DNA from: Plasticicumulans acidivorans
GTDB taxonomy: Bacteria > Pseudomonadota > Gammaproteobacteria > Competibacterales > Competibacteraceae
Length of the DNA: 64,000 nt
NCBI RefSeq assembly: GCF_003182095.1
Contig: NZ_QGTJ01000003.1
Span: 462,107 to 526,106, forward strand
Reading direction: 5' to 3'
The notes below the pieces were generated by a model. That model was not told the DNA's origin. It ran no database searches and saw nothing but the letters and a program-made list of their open reading frames with translations. The position numbers were made by a program, and so were the translations under genes. Shown here piece after piece: positions 21,873 through 35,717 of the stretch. How positions within the stretch are numbered: the first letter of the stretch is position 1; each line of letters begins with the position of its first letter.

Positions 21873-23234
21873 ATGGGCCGCCTGTTCTGGAAGGTGCTCG
21901 CCGGCTTCTGGCTGTCGCTGCTGCTGGTCGCGCTCGCTGTCGGCTCGCTGGTGTCGCTGTACACGCGGGCCACGCTCGGCAGTAACGGCGACCTGGCCTT
22001 CGGGCCGCGCGTGGAGTTCATGCTCGCCGCCGCCGCCGCCGCTCTCAGCCACGGCGGCACCGAGGCGGTGCGAAAGCAGATCGCCGACTGGCCGCCGCGC
22101 GAGCGCGAAGACCTGCGCGTGACCGACCGCAGCGGCCGCGACCTGTTCGCGCGGCCGGTGCCGGCGACGGCGCTCGCCGAGGCACGCGAACTGAGCCAGC
22201 GCCCCAACCGCCCGCGCGACGCGCCGCGGCTGGTGCAGACCGCGGACGGCAGCGAATACCTGCTGTTCGTGCCGGACGAGGGCGGCGGGCTGACGAACCC
22301 CGAGCATCGCTCGATTCCGCCGCTGCTGCGCCGCCTGCCACCGCCGACACTGGCAATCATCATCGGCTCGCTCGCCGGCCTAGCCTTCAGCGCCCTGCTG
22401 GTCTGGTACCTGATGCGCCGCGTGCGCGTGCTGCGGCGGGCGTTTTCGCGGCTCGCCAGCGGCGACATGGATGTGCGCATCGGCACCAGCCTGGGCCGCG
22501 GGCGTGACGAGCTGCACGAGCTCGGCCGCGACTTCGACCGCATGGCCACCCGTCTGCAGGCGCTGCTCGGCGCGCAGCGCCGGCTGCTGCACGATGTCTC
22601 CCACGAGCTGCGCTCGCCGCTGGCGCGCCTGCAGGCCGCGGTCGGCCTCGCCCGCCAGCAGCCCGAGCGCAACCGCGACAGCCTCGAACGCATCGAGCGC
22701 GAGGGCGAACGCCTCAACACGCTGGTCGGCGAGCTGCTGACGCTGTCGCGCCTGGAAGCCGGCGTCGAGGAAGGTCAGCGCGAGCCGCTGGATTTCGCCG
22801 CGCTGCTCGATGAGATCGCCAGCGACGCCCGCTTCGAGGCCACGGCGCTCGGCCGCGAGGTGCACTGCCGGGCGCCGGCGACGCTGATGCTCGCCGGCCA
22901 CGCCGAGCAGCTGCACCGCGCCGTCGACAACGTCATCCGCAACGCCCTGAAGTACGCCCGGCACACCGTCGACATCGAGCTGAGCACGGCGCCCGGCGCA
23001 GCGCACTGTCAGCTGCGCGTCTGCGATGACGGCCCCGGCGTCGAGGCTGCCGATCTGCCGCAGCTGTTCGAGCCGTTCTTCCGCGTCACCGGCGGCGGCT
23101 ACAGCGGTTACGGGCTGGGCCTGACCATCGCCCGCTGCGCCGTCGGCAGCCACGGCGGCCGCATCAGCGCCAGCAACCGCCCCGGCGGCGGTCTGTGCGT
23201 GTGCATCGAGCTGCCGCTCGCGGCAGCCGACTGA
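21873..23234 (+). CDS. cpxA: CpxA-like sensor histidine kinase
   Basis: A 453-aa membrane kinase. TM1 is at about 6-30 (LFWKVLAGFWLSLLLVALAV). A periplasmic domain of about 125 residues follows, then TM2 at about 159-180 and a HAMP linker. The H-box is LLHDVSHELRSPLARLQ, with the phosphoacceptor at His244. The N-box (NVIRNALKYA), the G1 box (VCDDGPGV) and the G2 region (GYGLGLTIA) are present. The N terminus (FWLSLLLV) and H-box resemble CpxA. Its partner is the regulator just upstream. Confidence 0.88.
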   Translation: MGRLFWKVLAGFWLSLLLVALAVGSLVSLYTRATLGSNGDLAFGPRVEFMLAAAAAALSHGGTEAVRKQIADWPPREREDLRVTDRSGRDLFARPVPATALAEARELSQRPNRPRDAPRLVQTADGSEYLLFVPDEGGGLTNPEHRSIPPLLRRLPPPTLAIIIGSLAGLAFSALLVWYLMRRVRVLRRAFSRLASGDMDVRIGTSLGRGRDELHELGRDFDRMATRLQALLGAQRRLLHDVSHELRSPLARLQAAVGLARQQPERNRDSLERIEREGERLNTLVGELLTLSRLEAGVEEGQREPLDFAALLDEIASDARFEATALGREVHCRAPATLMLAGHAEQLHRAVDNVIRNALKYARHTVDIELSTAPGAAHCQLRVCDDGPGVEAADLPQLFEPFFRVTGGGYSGYGLGLTIARCAVGSHGGRISASNRPGGGLCVCIELPLAAAD

Positions 23235-23237
23235 GAC

Positions 23238-23726
23238 TCAGCCGCGCTCGACCAGCGGCTTGGCGTACTGCGCCTCGGTGTCCCACGGGAACTGAATCCA
23301 GGTGTCCTGCGTGACTTCGGTGATAAAGGTGTCGACCACCCGCTTGCCCAGCGGCTTGGCGTAGACGGTGGCGAAGTAAGCCTCGGGGGCACGCTGACGC
23401 AGCAGTGCCATCGTGCGGCCCGAATCGACCAGCTCATCGATGACCAGCCAGCCGCGGCCGTTGTCGGTGCTGAAGTCCTTGAGTACCTGCAGCGCCCCCT
23501 GCGTGGCGTCGGCCTGGGCGTGGCTGTAGCTCGACACGCAGAAGGTTTCGATCAGGCGGATGTCGAGCTCGCGGGCGATGATGCCGGCCGGGATCAGGCC
23601 GCCGCGGGTGATGGCGACGATGCCGGCAAACGGCCGCTTGTCCAGCAGGCGCCAGGCCAGCTGCTTGGCATTGCGGTGCAGCTCTTCCCAGGACACGGGG
23701 AAAATCATCTTGCGCGGTTCGGCCAT
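23238..23726 (-). CDS. gpt: Xanthine phosphoribosyltransferase (Gpt type)
   Basis: Type I phosphoribosyltransferase salvaging xanthine and guanine with PRPP; 162 aa (E. coli Gpt 152). It shares GIVAITRGGLIPAGIIARELDIR, the CVSSYSH segment, the PRPP loop WLVIDELVDSGRT and VYAKPLGKRVVDTF...QDTWIQFPWD with Gpt. In the PRPP loop Glu takes the place of the first Asp of the common VIDDLVDTG. AGGAG lies upstream of the ATG. It converges on cpxA with a 3-base gap and lies downstream of dnaE. Confidence 0.9.
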   Translation of the reverse strand: MAEPRKMIFPVSWEELHRNAKQLAWRLLDKRPFAGIVAITRGGLIPAGIIARELDIRLIETFCVSSYSHAQADATQGALQVLKDFSTDNGRGWLVIDELVDSGRTMALLRQRAPEAYFATVYAKPLGKRVVDTFITEVTQDTWIQFPWDTEAQYAKPLVERG

Positions 23727-23786
23727 CGGGGGAACTCCTGCTGAAAAAGCGACGGCCGCAAGCAGTGGCCGCCGCGAAAAGCGAAC

Positions 23787-27296
<3,510 letters not shown>

Positions 27297-27441
27297 GCGG
27301 GGATCACGACAATGATGCGGGGGAGCAGGTTAGCGCAATCGGCCGAGGCCACGATAGAACGCCCCCGCCCCCGCCACACGCCTGTCCTCGGGCGCTGCCA
27401 GCCGCCGACGGCCCGTGCAGCGGACAGGACGGCCACCGCGA

Positions 27442-28053
27442 TCAGCTGCGTTCGAGGATTTTCTTCACCGGGCCGAAGGAACGCCGGTGCTGCGGACAGG
27501 GACCGTGCTCGGCCAGTGCCGCCAGATGCTCGGCGGTCGGATAGCCCTTGTGCCGAGCAAAACCGTACTGCGGATACGCACGATCGAGTGCTTCGAGTTC
27601 GGCATCGCGCACGGTCTTGGCCAGGATCGAGGCGGCGCTGATCGCCGCGACCGTGGCGTCCCCTTTGACGATCGCCTCGCAGGGCTGCGTCAGGCCCGGC
27701 GGGCAGCGGTTGCCGTCGACCTGCACCCGCGTCGGCTGCACGCCGAGCGCGGCGACCGCGCGCTCCATCGCCCGCATCGAAGCCCAGAGAATGTTGATGC
27801 GGTCGATCTCCTCGGCCTCGGCACGGCCGAGCGCCCAGGCCAGCGCCTTGTCGCGGATTTCCTCGGCCAGTGCCGCCCGGCGCTTGGCGCTCAGTGCCTT
27901 GGAGTCGGCGAGCCCGACGATCGGCCGGGCCGGGTCGAGGATCACCGCCGCGGCGACGACGGCGCCGGCGAGCGGTCCACGGCCGACTTCATCACAGCCG
28001 GCGATCAGTTCCAGCGTCGGTTCGGCGGTGTCGAACAAATCCGGGGTGAACAT
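27442..28053 (-). CDS. rnhB: Ribonuclease HII
   Basis: Removes ribonucleotides and RNA from DNA; 203 aa. The N-terminal block [20 protein letters not shown] carries the first catalytic Asp and Glu. [16 protein letters not shown] carries the next conserved residues, and [18 protein letters not shown] is typical. It sits between lpxB and dnaE as in E. coli. Confidence 0.95.
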   Translation of the reverse strand: MFTPDLFDTAEPTLELIAGCDEVGRGPLAGAVVAAAVILDPARPIVGLADSKALSAKRRAALAEEIRDKALAWALGRAEAEEIDRINILWASMRAMERAVAALGVQPTRVQVDGNRCPPGLTQPCEAIVKGDATVAAISAASILAKTVRDAELEALDRAYPQYGFARHKGYPTAEHLAALAEHGPCPQHRRSFGPVKKILERS

Positions 28054-28077
28054 CGGCAGACTCCGTTGCGGGTGAGC

Positions 28078-29211
28078 TCAGTCCGCCAGCAGGGTGCCGA
28101 GCGCCTGCGCCGCTGCTTCACTGGCGTTGCGGCGCAGCTCGGCATGCAGGCGCGCGAACTCGCTGCAGACTTCGGTCATGCGCTGCGGCTGCGCCAGCCA
28201 GTCTTCAAGCGCAGTGGCCAGCGCGGCGGGGGTCGCTGCCTGCTGGATGAATTCCGGGATCAAATCGCGGCCGGCGAGCAGATTCGGCAGCGAGAAGCGA
28301 TCGATGCGCATCAGCCGCTTGGCGATGCGATACGTCAGCGGCGCCACGATGTAGGCCATCACCAGCGGCCGCCCAACCAGCATCGCCTCCAGCGTCGCCG
28401 TGCCCGACGCCACCAGCGCCAGCTCGCTGGCCGCCAGCGCATCGCGGGCGCGGCCGTCGAGCAGCAGGACGTAATCGCACAGGCCGGCCGCGGCGACGCG
28501 GGACTCGATCTGCTCGTGCAGCTTCGGTGTCGCACAGGGAATCACGGCACAGAAATCAGGCTGCTGCGCGTGGAACAGGCGGAAGGCTTCGAGGAAGACG
28601 TCGACGTGACGCGCCACCTCGCCGGCCCGGCTGCCGGGCAGCAGCGCCAGCCAGCGGATGTCGTCGGCCAGGCCGATGGCCTCACGCGCCGCCAGCATAT
28701 CGATGCCCGCGGGAATCTCATCGGCCAGCGGATGACCGACGCAGGCCACCGGCACCCGATGCTGCTGGTAGAACGCCGCCTCGAAGGGAAACAGCGTCAG
28801 CATCAGGTCGATGCTCTTGCTGATGCCTTTCACCCGACCCTGACGCCAGGCCCAGACCGAGGGGCTGACGTAATGGGCCGTGCGGATGCCGGCCGCGCGC
28901 AGGCGCCGCGCCAGTGGCAAATTGAAGTCTGGAGCATCGATGCCGACGAACAGATCCGGTGGCTTCGCCCGCCAGCGCCGCAGCAAATCACCGCGAATGC
29001 CGAGCAAGCGCGGCAGATGGCGCAGCACTTCGACCAGCCCCATCACCGACAGGGCGTCGAGCGGATACAGGCTCTTGAGGCCGGCGCCGATCATGCGTGG
29101 CCCGCCGATGCCCTCGAAGGTGGCCTGCGGATAACGTCGGCGCAGCGCCTCGATCAGGCCACCGCCGAGCACATCGCCGGACAGCTCGCCGGCGACGATG
29201 GCGATACGCAT
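28078..29211 (-). CDS. lpxB: Lipid-A-disaccharide synthase
   Basis: GT19 glycosyltransferase joining UDP-2,3-diacylglucosamine and lipid X; peripheral inner-membrane protein, 377 aa. The N terminus IAIVAGELSGDVLGGGLIEAL is the family signature, followed by FEGIGGPRMIGAG. VSPSVWAWRQGRVK, LALLPGSRAGEV and LVASGTATLEAMLVGRPLVMAY follow. The start shares one base with the lpxA stop. Confidence 0.96.
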   Translation of the reverse strand: MRIAIVAGELSGDVLGGGLIEALRRRYPQATFEGIGGPRMIGAGLKSLYPLDALSVMGLVEVLRHLPRLLGIRGDLLRRWRAKPPDLFVGIDAPDFNLPLARRLRAAGIRTAHYVSPSVWAWRQGRVKGISKSIDLMLTLFPFEAAFYQQHRVPVACVGHPLADEIPAGIDMLAAREAIGLADDIRWLALLPGSRAGEVARHVDVFLEAFRLFHAQQPDFCAVIPCATPKLHEQIESRVAAAGLCDYVLLLDGRARDALAASELALVASGTATLEAMLVGRPLVMAYIVAPLTYRIAKRLMRIDRFSLPNLLAGRDLIPEFIQQAATPAALATALEDWLAQPQRMTEVCSEFARLHAELRRNASEAAAQALGTLLAD

Positions 29212-29981
29212 CAGCGCACGACGCCGCGATCCGACGCTGCGAGGAAGTCCGCCAGCAAGGCGAGCCTCGGCCAGTCGCGCTCCATCTCGCGGATGCTCTC
29301 GATGGCCTCCGCCAGTTTCAGCTCGGACATGTACACCAGCTTGTAGGCCCGCTTGATCGCAGCGATCTCCTCCGCCGGATAACCGCGGCGCTTGAGGCCT
29401 TCACTGTTGATGCCGTGCGGCTCGGCACGGTAGCCGGCAACGGTGAAATACGGCGGCACGTCGCGCTGCACGCCGGTGGCGAAGCCGCAGAAACTGTGCG
29501 CGCCGATACGGCAGAACTGATGCACCAGCGTGTAGCCACCGAGGATCGCCCAGTCACCGACATGGACGTGACCGGCGAGCGAGGCATTATTGGCGAAGAT
29601 GGTATTGTCACCGACCTGGCAGTCATGGGCGATGTGCACGTAGGCCATGATCCAGTTGTCGCTGCCGAGCCGGGTCACGCCAACGTCCTGCACAGTGCCG
29701 CGGTTGATCGTCACGTATTCACGGATGGTGTTGCGATCACCGATCTCCAGCCGCGTCGGTTCGCCGGCGTACTTCTTATCCTGCGGCTCGTCACCGATCG
29801 AAGCGAACTGGAAAATACGGTTGTCGCGGCCGATCGTGGTCGGCCCCTTGATGACCACATGCGGTCCGATCTCGGTGCCCGCACCGATCTCGACATCCGG
29901 CCCGATGATGCTGAACGGCCCGACGCTGACATCCGCCGCCAGTCGGGCTGAAGGATCGATGACAGCGCGGGCGTCGATCAC
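29211..29981 (-). CDS. lpxA: UDP-N-acetylglucosamine acyltransferase
   Basis: First step of lipid A synthesis; 256 aa. A left-handed beta-helix of hexapeptide repeats fills the first two-thirds (for example [20 protein letters not shown]). [27 protein letters not shown] holds the catalytic His. The C-terminal helical part contains [12 protein letters not shown]. The start is GTG at 29981 inside GTGA, overlapping the fabZ stop by 4 bases, which suggests translational coupling. Confidence 0.96.
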   Translation of the reverse strand: MIDARAVIDPSARLAADVSVGPFSIIGPDVEIGAGTEIGPHVVIKGPTTIGRDNRIFQFASIGDEPQDKKYAGEPTRLEIGDRNTIREYVTINRGTVQDVGVTRLGSDNWIMAYVHIAHDCQVGDNTIFANNASLAGHVHVGDWAILGGYTLVHQFCRIGAHSFCGFATGVQRDVPPYFTVAGYRAEPHGINSEGLKRRGYPAEEIAAIKRAYKLVYMSELKLAEAIESIREMERDWPRLALLADFLAASDRGVVR

Positions 29982-30418
29982 TGGCCGTGCTCCCGTTTCG
30001 TCGACATCAGTTCAGCCGAGCAGACAACTTTGCCATCGACCGTGGCTTCACCGCTGAACACCCAGATGCCGCGCTTGGTCTTCAGCAGACGCACATCGAG
30101 AATCAGCTGATCGCCCGGCACCACCGGCTGCTTGAAGCGCGCGTTGTCGATGCCGACGAAGTAATAAGTCGAGCTGTCCTCAGGCATTTCCCCGGAGGTC
30201 TTGAAGGCGAGGATGCCGGTCGCCTGCGCCAGCGCCTCAAGGATCAACACACCCGGCATCACCGGCTGCTGCGGAAAATGGCCGAGGAAAAAGGGTTCGT
30301 TGAAGGAGACGTTCTTCAAGCCGCGCAGGGATACGCCGGGTTCGAGCTCAAGCACGCGGTCGACGAGCAGGAACGGATAGCGGTGCGGCAGGTAGCGCAA
30401 CACCTGCATGATTCCCAT
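29978..30418 (-). CDS. fabZ: 3-hydroxyacyl-ACP dehydratase FabZ
   Basis: Dehydrates 3-hydroxyacyl-ACP in fatty acid elongation; hot-dog fold, 146 aa. The active site His is in [14 protein letters not shown] and the Glu in [29 protein letters not shown] and [13 protein letters not shown] are further blocks. The ORF is open to 30562, overlapping lpxD. ATG 30418 fits the family length; a TTG at 30427 has AGAGGA about 9 bases upstream and would add three residues, so the true start is one of these two. Confidence 0.94.
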   Translation of the reverse strand: MGIMQVLRYLPHRYPFLLVDRVLELEPGVSLRGLKNVSFNEPFFLGHFPQQPVMPGVLILEALAQATGILAFKTSGEMPEDSSTYYFVGIDNARFKQPVVPGDQLILDVRLLKTKRGIWVFSGEATVDGKVVCSAELMSTKREHGQ

Positions 30419-30440
30419 GGATTCCAAGATGCGAGGTCCT

Positions 30441-31472
30441 CTAGGTCTTGTCCGGGGCCGCGCCGAGGCGCTTTTCGAGGGCCGAAAGCCGACGGAACAG
30501 TTCGTCGAGCCGACGCAGGCGTGCCGAGATGCGGTTCCAGATGCGGCTCGGCTCGACGGCAAGGCCGGACGAATAAACGCCCGGTTCAGGTAAGGACTTG
30601 GTCACCAGCGACATGCCGGTCACGTGAACGTTGTCACCCAGGCTGAGATGGCCGGCCAAGCCGACGCCGCCCCCTAGCGTGCAATAGCGTCCGACTGTCG
30701 AGCTGCCGGCAATGCCGACGCAGCCCGCCATCGCCGAATGCGCCCCGATATGTACGTTGTGGGCGATCTGGATCAGGTTGTCGAGCTTGACGCCATCCTC
30801 GATCACCGTGTCCTCAAGAGCGCCGCGATCGACCGCGGTATTCGCGCCGATCTCGACATCATCGCCGATCACGACACGACCGAGCTGGGCGATCTTCACC
30901 CAGGCCCCGGCATCGTTGGCGAAACCGAAGCCATCGGCACCGATCACGGCCCCTGGCTGTACCAGCACCCGTCGACCGATCACGCAGTCGTGCATCACCG
31001 TCACATTGGCGACCAGCCGCGTATCTTCGCCGATGCTGCTGCGCTCGCCAACGACACAGCCGGGACCGATATCGGCACCGGCGCCGATCTGCGCACCGGC
31101 CTCGATCACCGCCAGCGGCCCGATCCAGGCCGAGGCATGCACCTCGGCCGCCGGATCGACGCAGGCCCGCGGATGCACGCCCTGCCGCCGTGCCGGACGC
31201 GGCTCGTACAGCGCTGCGACCTTGGCATAGGCCAGATGCGGATTGCGCGCGATCAGGCAGGCTACCGGACAGGCGGCAACGTCATCCGCACTCAGGATCA
31301 CGGCGCCGGCCCGGGTTTCACCAAGCTGATGCCGATAGTGCGAATTGCTCAGAAAGCTGATCTGCTGCGGGCCGGCACCGCTCAACGTGCCAACGCCGTC
31401 GAGCACCAGCCCGGGATCACCATGCAGCTGTGCGCCGGTCGCCTGCGCCAGTTCCGCGAGCGTGAAACTCAT
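30441..31472 (-). CDS. lpxD: UDP-3-O-(3-hydroxymyristoyl)glucosamine N-acyltransferase
   Basis: Third step of lipid A synthesis; 343 aa. An N-terminal uridine-binding domain ([18 protein letters not shown]..., [13 protein letters not shown]) is followed by a long left-handed beta-helix of hexapeptide repeats. [23 protein letters not shown] holds the catalytic His region. The C-terminal helix ends [17 protein letters not shown]. It lies between skp and fabZ in the standard order. Confidence 0.95.
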   Translation of the reverse strand: MSFTLAELAQATGAQLHGDPGLVLDGVGTLSGAGPQQISFLSNSHYRHQLGETRAGAVILSADDVAACPVACLIARNPHLAYAKVAALYEPRPARRQGVHPRACVDPAAEVHASAWIGPLAVIEAGAQIGAGADIGPGCVVGERSSIGEDTRLVANVTVMHDCVIGRRVLVQPGAVIGADGFGFANDAGAWVKIAQLGRVVIGDDVEIGANTAVDRGALEDTVIEDGVKLDNLIQIAHNVHIGAHSAMAGCVGIAGSSTVGRYCTLGGGVGLAGHLSLGDNVHVTGMSLVTKSLPEPGVYSSGLAVEPSRIWNRISARLRRLDELFRRLSALEKRLGAAPDKT

Positions 31473-31487
31473 GATCGCCGCCTCCGC

Positions 31488-32006
31488 TCAGTTCTGCGCG
31501 GCGGACAGGCGCTTGAGCACCTTGTCGGTGATGTCGACGGCCGGACTCGCATAGATCACCGCCCCGTCGTTGATGACGAGGTCGTAGTTCTCCTCCTGCG
31601 AGAGCACCGTGATTGCATCCTGAATCAGGCGCTGCAGCTTCGACATTTCTTCGTTGCGGCGGATGTTGAAGTCTTCGCGGAACTCGTCCTGCGCCCGCTT
31701 GAGCTCGCGACGCTGAGCAACGATGTCGCGCTCAAGATCGCGACGATCGTTCTCACCCATCGTCGCGCCATCACGCGACATGCGATCTTCAAGCTTGCGC
31801 AGGGCTTTCTGCGACTCGACCAGTTCCTTGTCGCGTGGCGAGAATTCCTTCTCCAGGCGGTTGAGTGCAGCCGCTGCCTGCGGTGCATTCTTCAACACTT
31901 TGGCCGCATTGACGAAGCCGATCTTCAGTTCGGCGGCATCCACCGCTCCGGCCAAGACGGTCCCCAGCCCCAGCAGGCTAATGAGCAGGACACGCAAGCA
32001 CTTCAA
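31488..32006 (-). CDS. skp: Periplasmic chaperone Skp/OmpH
   Basis: Holds unfolded outer-membrane proteins for BamA; 172 aa. A signal peptide (LRVLLISLLGLGTVLAGAVDAAE) is followed by LKIGFVNAAKVL and a long coiled-coil arm (EFSPRDKELVESQKALRKLEDRM..., basic and acidic heptads). The C terminus ends YASPAVDITDKVLKRLS. The start is a TTG at 32006 with GGAGAG 5 bases upstream; no ATG or GTG is available in the signal region. Confidence 0.9.
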   Translation of the reverse strand: MKCLRVLLISLLGLGTVLAGAVDAAELKIGFVNAAKVLKNAPQAAAALNRLEKEFSPRDKELVESQKALRKLEDRMSRDGATMGENDRRDLERDIVAQRRELKRAQDEFREDFNIRRNEEMSKLQRLIQDAITVLSQEENYDLVINDGAVIYASPAVDITDKVLKRLSAAQN

Positions 32007-32039
32007 GGAAGCTCTCCTGAATCAAAGCGACGTCCGCGA

Positions 32040-34319
32040 TCAGAACGGTACGCCAAAAGTGAACTGGAACGGCTCGGACTTGTCGCCCGATTTCTTGTTG
32101 ATCGGCTGTGCAACCGAGAGCACCAGCGGTCCCAGCGGCGTCAGCCACTGCATCGACAAACCCGCCGAGTAGCGCAGTTCGCTGGCATCGAAGTCATTGA
32201 CATCAGAGTAGACCTGACCGATGTCGAAGAATGTCGACAAACGCACACTCTTGGCGTCCTTGACGAACGGCGCCGGGAACAGGATCTCGACGCCGCCAGC
32301 CGTCTTCAACGCACCACCCTTCGGATCGCCGTTCGACCACTCCGGACCCAGCGTATTGGTCTTGTAGCCACGCACGGTGCGCAGACCGCCGGCATAGAAA
32401 TTCTCGTAGAACGGCAAGGTGTCGGTATTACCGAAGCCATCACCGTAGCCGAATTCGAAATGCTCCAGCAGCGTCAGCGACTTGGTCAGTGGCAGGTAGG
32501 TGCTGTGGCGGTAACCAAGCTTGTACCAGCTGTCGTCACTGCCGGCCATCAGATCGAACGAGACGCGGTTGTAGGAACCGGAGTCGGCAAAAATCGCACG
32601 ATTGCGCGTATCACGCGCCCAGCTCAGCTCCAGCTTCGGTCCGACATGCTTGTCGCCGTACTGATCGATGTAGTCGTAGATCTCCTGCGGCGTCTCCGAA
32701 CCGTTGGTCTTGATCTTGACGCCGGAGACACCGGCGCCGACGTTGATCGTATCGGTCTCGTTGAGCGGGAAGCCAAAGGTCGCCATCAACGAGAACTCGT
32801 TGGTCAGGTAGTTGGCGAGGTTGGCCTCGGTTGCATCGGTTTCGGTGTAGTTGCCGCGGAAGCCGGCGCTGACGCCATCCGGCGTGAAATAGGGATTGGT
32901 GAACGACAGGCTGTAGATCGTGTTGACTTGGCTGTTATTGAACTGGAACGCCAGCTGGTTGCCGGTACCCATGAAGTTCTGCTGCGACACGCTGGCATTC
33001 AGCAGTACGCCGGCGTCCTGACCGTAACCGACACCGAGCGAGAGGCTGCCCGCCGGCCGTTCGGTAATCGAATAATTGATGTCCACCTGGTCGGTGGTAC
33101 CCGCTACGGCAGGCGTTTCAATGGTTGCATCCTGAACAAAGGTCAGGCGCTCCAGGCGCTCCTTGGAACGGTTGACATCACGCGTCGAGAACCAGCTGCC
33201 TTCGGCCTGGCGCATCTCACGGCGCAGGACGTCATCCTGCGTCTTGACGTTGCCCTTGAAGTTGATGCGCCGCACGTAGACACGGCGTCCCGGGTCGACC
33301 ACCAGATTGATCGCTACCGTGTGTTTGACATCGTCGATTTCCGGCACCGCATTGACGTTGGCAAACGCGAAGCCATCGTCACCCAAACGGTCGGTAATCG
33401 CCTTGGTGCTCTCATTGAGGGCGCTGCGCGAGAAGGTATCCCCGGCCTTGAGCTTGAGCAGTGCCTTGAGCTGATCCATCGGCACGAGGGTCTGCCCGGA
33501 CAGCTGCACGTCACGCACCGTATAGCGCTCGCCCTCGTTGATATTGATCGTGATGTAAATGTCTTTTTTGTCCGGCGTGATGCTGACCTGCGTCGAATCG
33601 ACATTGAAGCGCAGGTAGCCGGCATCCATGTAGAACGAGCGCAGCGCCTCCAGGTCACCGGCAAGCTTCTGCTTCGAATACTGATCGTCCTTGGTCAGCA
33701 GCGAGAACCAGCCTCCGGTCGAGCTCTGCATCAGATCGAGCAGCTCGCCTTCTTTGAAGGACTTGGCACCGACGATGTTGATCTGCTTGATACGTGCAGC
33801 GATACCCTCGGAAATATCGATGTTGATCGCCACACGATTGCGCTCGAGATTGCGCACCTGCGTATCGATCCTCACCGCGTACTTGCCGCGGGCGTAGTAC
33901 TGCCGGTTGAGCTCCTGTTCGACCTTGTCGAGCAGAGCGCGGTCAAACACACGTCCCTCGGCGAGCCCGACCGTCTTCAGCGACTTCTGCAGATCTTCGG
34001 TGCCGATGTCCTTGTTGCCGCTTATCTTCACTTCGGCGATCGACGGACGCTCGACAACATTGACGACCAGCACGTCGCCATCCCGCTCCAGCGACACATC
34101 CGTGAAAAAGCCGGTACGGAACAGCGCTCTGATCAACTCCGGAAAATCTTCCTGACGAACCTTCTGCCCGGCATGAACCGGCAGATAGTTGAACACCGTG
34201 CCCGCAGAAATACGCTGCAATCCGTCGACGCGAATGTCCTTGACAACAAATTCAGCAGCATGCGCCAGCGGGGCAACGAGGCATGCGGTCAGCAGAAGGC
34301 TACTTTGGAGTCGGTTCAT
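32040..34319 (-). CDS. bamA: Outer membrane protein assembly factor BamA
   Basis: Core of the BAM complex; 759 aa. The signal peptide MNRLQSSLLLTACLVAPLAHA is followed by five POTRA domains (about 23-420; the first begins FVVKDIRVDGLQRISAGTVF). A C-terminal Omp85 barrel follows. YFTPDGVSAGFRG is a barrel segment, GGLRTVRGY is the lid-lock motif with VRGY, and the terminal strand ends QFTFGVPF with a final Phe. Upstream is rseP, downstream skp, the usual order. Confidence 0.96.
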   Translation of the reverse strand: MNRLQSSLLLTACLVAPLAHAAEFVVKDIRVDGLQRISAGTVFNYLPVHAGQKVRQEDFPELIRALFRTGFFTDVSLERDGDVLVVNVVERPSIAEVKISGNKDIGTEDLQKSLKTVGLAEGRVFDRALLDKVEQELNRQYYARGKYAVRIDTQVRNLERNRVAINIDISEGIAARIKQINIVGAKSFKEGELLDLMQSSTGGWFSLLTKDDQYSKQKLAGDLEALRSFYMDAGYLRFNVDSTQVSITPDKKDIYITININEGERYTVRDVQLSGQTLVPMDQLKALLKLKAGDTFSRSALNESTKAITDRLGDDGFAFANVNAVPEIDDVKHTVAINLVVDPGRRVYVRRINFKGNVKTQDDVLRREMRQAEGSWFSTRDVNRSKERLERLTFVQDATIETPAVAGTTDQVDINYSITERPAGSLSLGVGYGQDAGVLLNASVSQQNFMGTGNQLAFQFNNSQVNTIYSLSFTNPYFTPDGVSAGFRGNYTETDATEANLANYLTNEFSLMATFGFPLNETDTINVGAGVSGVKIKTNGSETPQEIYDYIDQYGDKHVGPKLELSWARDTRNRAIFADSGSYNRVSFDLMAGSDDSWYKLGYRHSTYLPLTKSLTLLEHFEFGYGDGFGNTDTLPFYENFYAGGLRTVRGYKTNTLGPEWSNGDPKGGALKTAGGVEILFPAPFVKDAKSVRLSTFFDIGQVYSDVNDFDASELRYSAGLSMQWLTPLGPLVLSVAQPINKKSGDKSEPFQFTFGVPF

Positions 34320-34356
34320 GGTTTACGCGAACAGGGGCTCGCCGTGCGGGCCCGGT

Positions 34357-35715
34357 TCAGGGACCAAGCAGACGGGCCAGATCGTTGTAGAAAGCCAGTC
34401 CCATCAGCGCGAGCAGCAGTGCGAGGCCGATGCGCTGCCCCACACCCTGCACCGCCTCGGACACCGGACTGCCCTTGACCATCTCGACGCAGTACCACGC
34501 GAGATGGCCGCCATCCAGAACGGGCACGGGTAGCAGATTCAGCACGCCGAGACTGATGCTGACCAGCGCCAGGAACGAGAGAAACGCCGACCAGCCCACT
34601 GCCGCCGACTGCCCTGCCATCTGCGCAATCGTCAAAGGCCCGCTGAGGTTATCCAGCGAGGCCTCGCCGACGAGCATTCTCCCCAGCATGCGCAGCGTGA
34701 ATGCGGACATTTCCCACGTCTTGGTCACTGCAGCCGCAGCAGCCTCGAACGGCCCATAACGTACCACGACGCGTAATGAATCGGCGAGATCTTGCGGCAC
34801 TGCAGCATGAACACCTGCCAAGCCTTCCTTACCACGCGGCGTATCGCGCACCGCGGGTATCAGCGTCAGCGTTCTCGCGACATCATCATGCTCGACCGTC
34901 ACCTGCATCGCCTGACCGGGATGCGCGCGCACCCGCGCCGCCCACTGCTCCCAGTCACCGATGCGCTCACCGTCAACCGAGACGACGCGGTCACCGACCT
35001 GCAGCCCCGCAGCGGCTCCGGCACCCTCGGCTATCAAACCACCGATGACGGCCGGCAGACGCGGACGGTAGGGCAACAAGCCGAGCGTGCTCAACATGTC
35101 GCCGTTGGCAGCGAAATCCTCCGGCAACGCCAGCGAGCGATTCGCCGGCTGGCCATACTGATCGCGCACACGGATTTCAAGTGTGCCGCCGGGCTTGGCC
35201 AACTCGGCAAGGCGCATCAGCACCAGATCAAGACTGCCTGCTCCCTCACCGTCGATGGAGACAACTTCATCGCCTTCCTGAAAGCCCGCAACGGCAGCAG
35301 CCGTGCCCGCTGGTGGTGCCGACAGCACCGGACGTACCTGCGGCACCCCCGAGCTGAACAAAACACAGTAAGCAAGAATTGCAAATATGAAGTTGAACAG
35401 CGGCCCCGCAGCGACAATGGCGAAACGGCGCGCAACCGGCTGACGATCGAAAGCCTGCGCCTCACTGCCCGCCGGCACCTCACCTTCGCGCCCATCGAGC
35501 ATGCGCACATAGCCACCGAGCGGAATGGCACCGATGACGTACTCGACACCGTCACGCCCCAGCCTCCGCCACAGCGGGCGCCCGAAACCGACGGAAAAGC
35601 GCAGTACCCGCACGCCGCACCGGCGCGCTACCCAGAAATGGCCGAACTCATGAACGGTGATCAGGACCCCGAGGGTAACGATCAGCGCCAGAAACGACAG
35701 CAGCGGTTGGCCCAT
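34357..35715 (-). CDS. rseP: RIP metalloprotease RseP
   Basis: Inner-membrane site-2 protease that releases sigma-E from its anti-sigma factor and clears signal peptides; 452 aa. The zinc motif HEFGH lies in the first helix (VHEFGHFWVARRCG). Two periplasmic PDZ domains contain AAVAGFQEGDEVVSIDG and GAAAGLQVGDRVVSVDG. The second catalytic motif is PVPVLDGGHL in the third helix. GGAGAG precedes the ATG. It is 2 bases downstream of dxr. Confidence 0.96.
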   Translation of the reverse strand: MGQPLLSFLALIVTLGVLITVHEFGHFWVARRCGVRVLRFSVGFGRPLWRRLGRDGVEYVIGAIPLGGYVRMLDGREGEVPAGSEAQAFDRQPVARRFAIVAAGPLFNFIFAILAYCVLFSSGVPQVRPVLSAPPAGTAAAVAGFQEGDEVVSIDGEGAGSLDLVLMRLAELAKPGGTLEIRVRDQYGQPANRSLALPEDFAANGDMLSTLGLLPYRPRLPAVIGGLIAEGAGAAAGLQVGDRVVSVDGERIGDWEQWAARVRAHPGQAMQVTVEHDDVARTLTLIPAVRDTPRGKEGLAGVHAAVPQDLADSLRVVVRYGPFEAAAAAVTKTWEMSAFTLRMLGRMLVGEASLDNLSGPLTIAQMAGQSAAVGWSAFLSFLALVSISLGVLNLLPVPVLDGGHLAWYCVEMVKGSPVSEAVQGVGQRIGLALLLALMGLAFYNDLARLLGP

Positions 35716-35717
35716 CT

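Noticed and set aside
30738..34478. A 1246-codon open frame on the plus strand across lpxD, skp and bamA
   Set aside because: It is antisense to three certain genes and has an Arg/His/Asp/Gln-rich composition without domains. Long antisense frames are normal in high-GC coding DNA.
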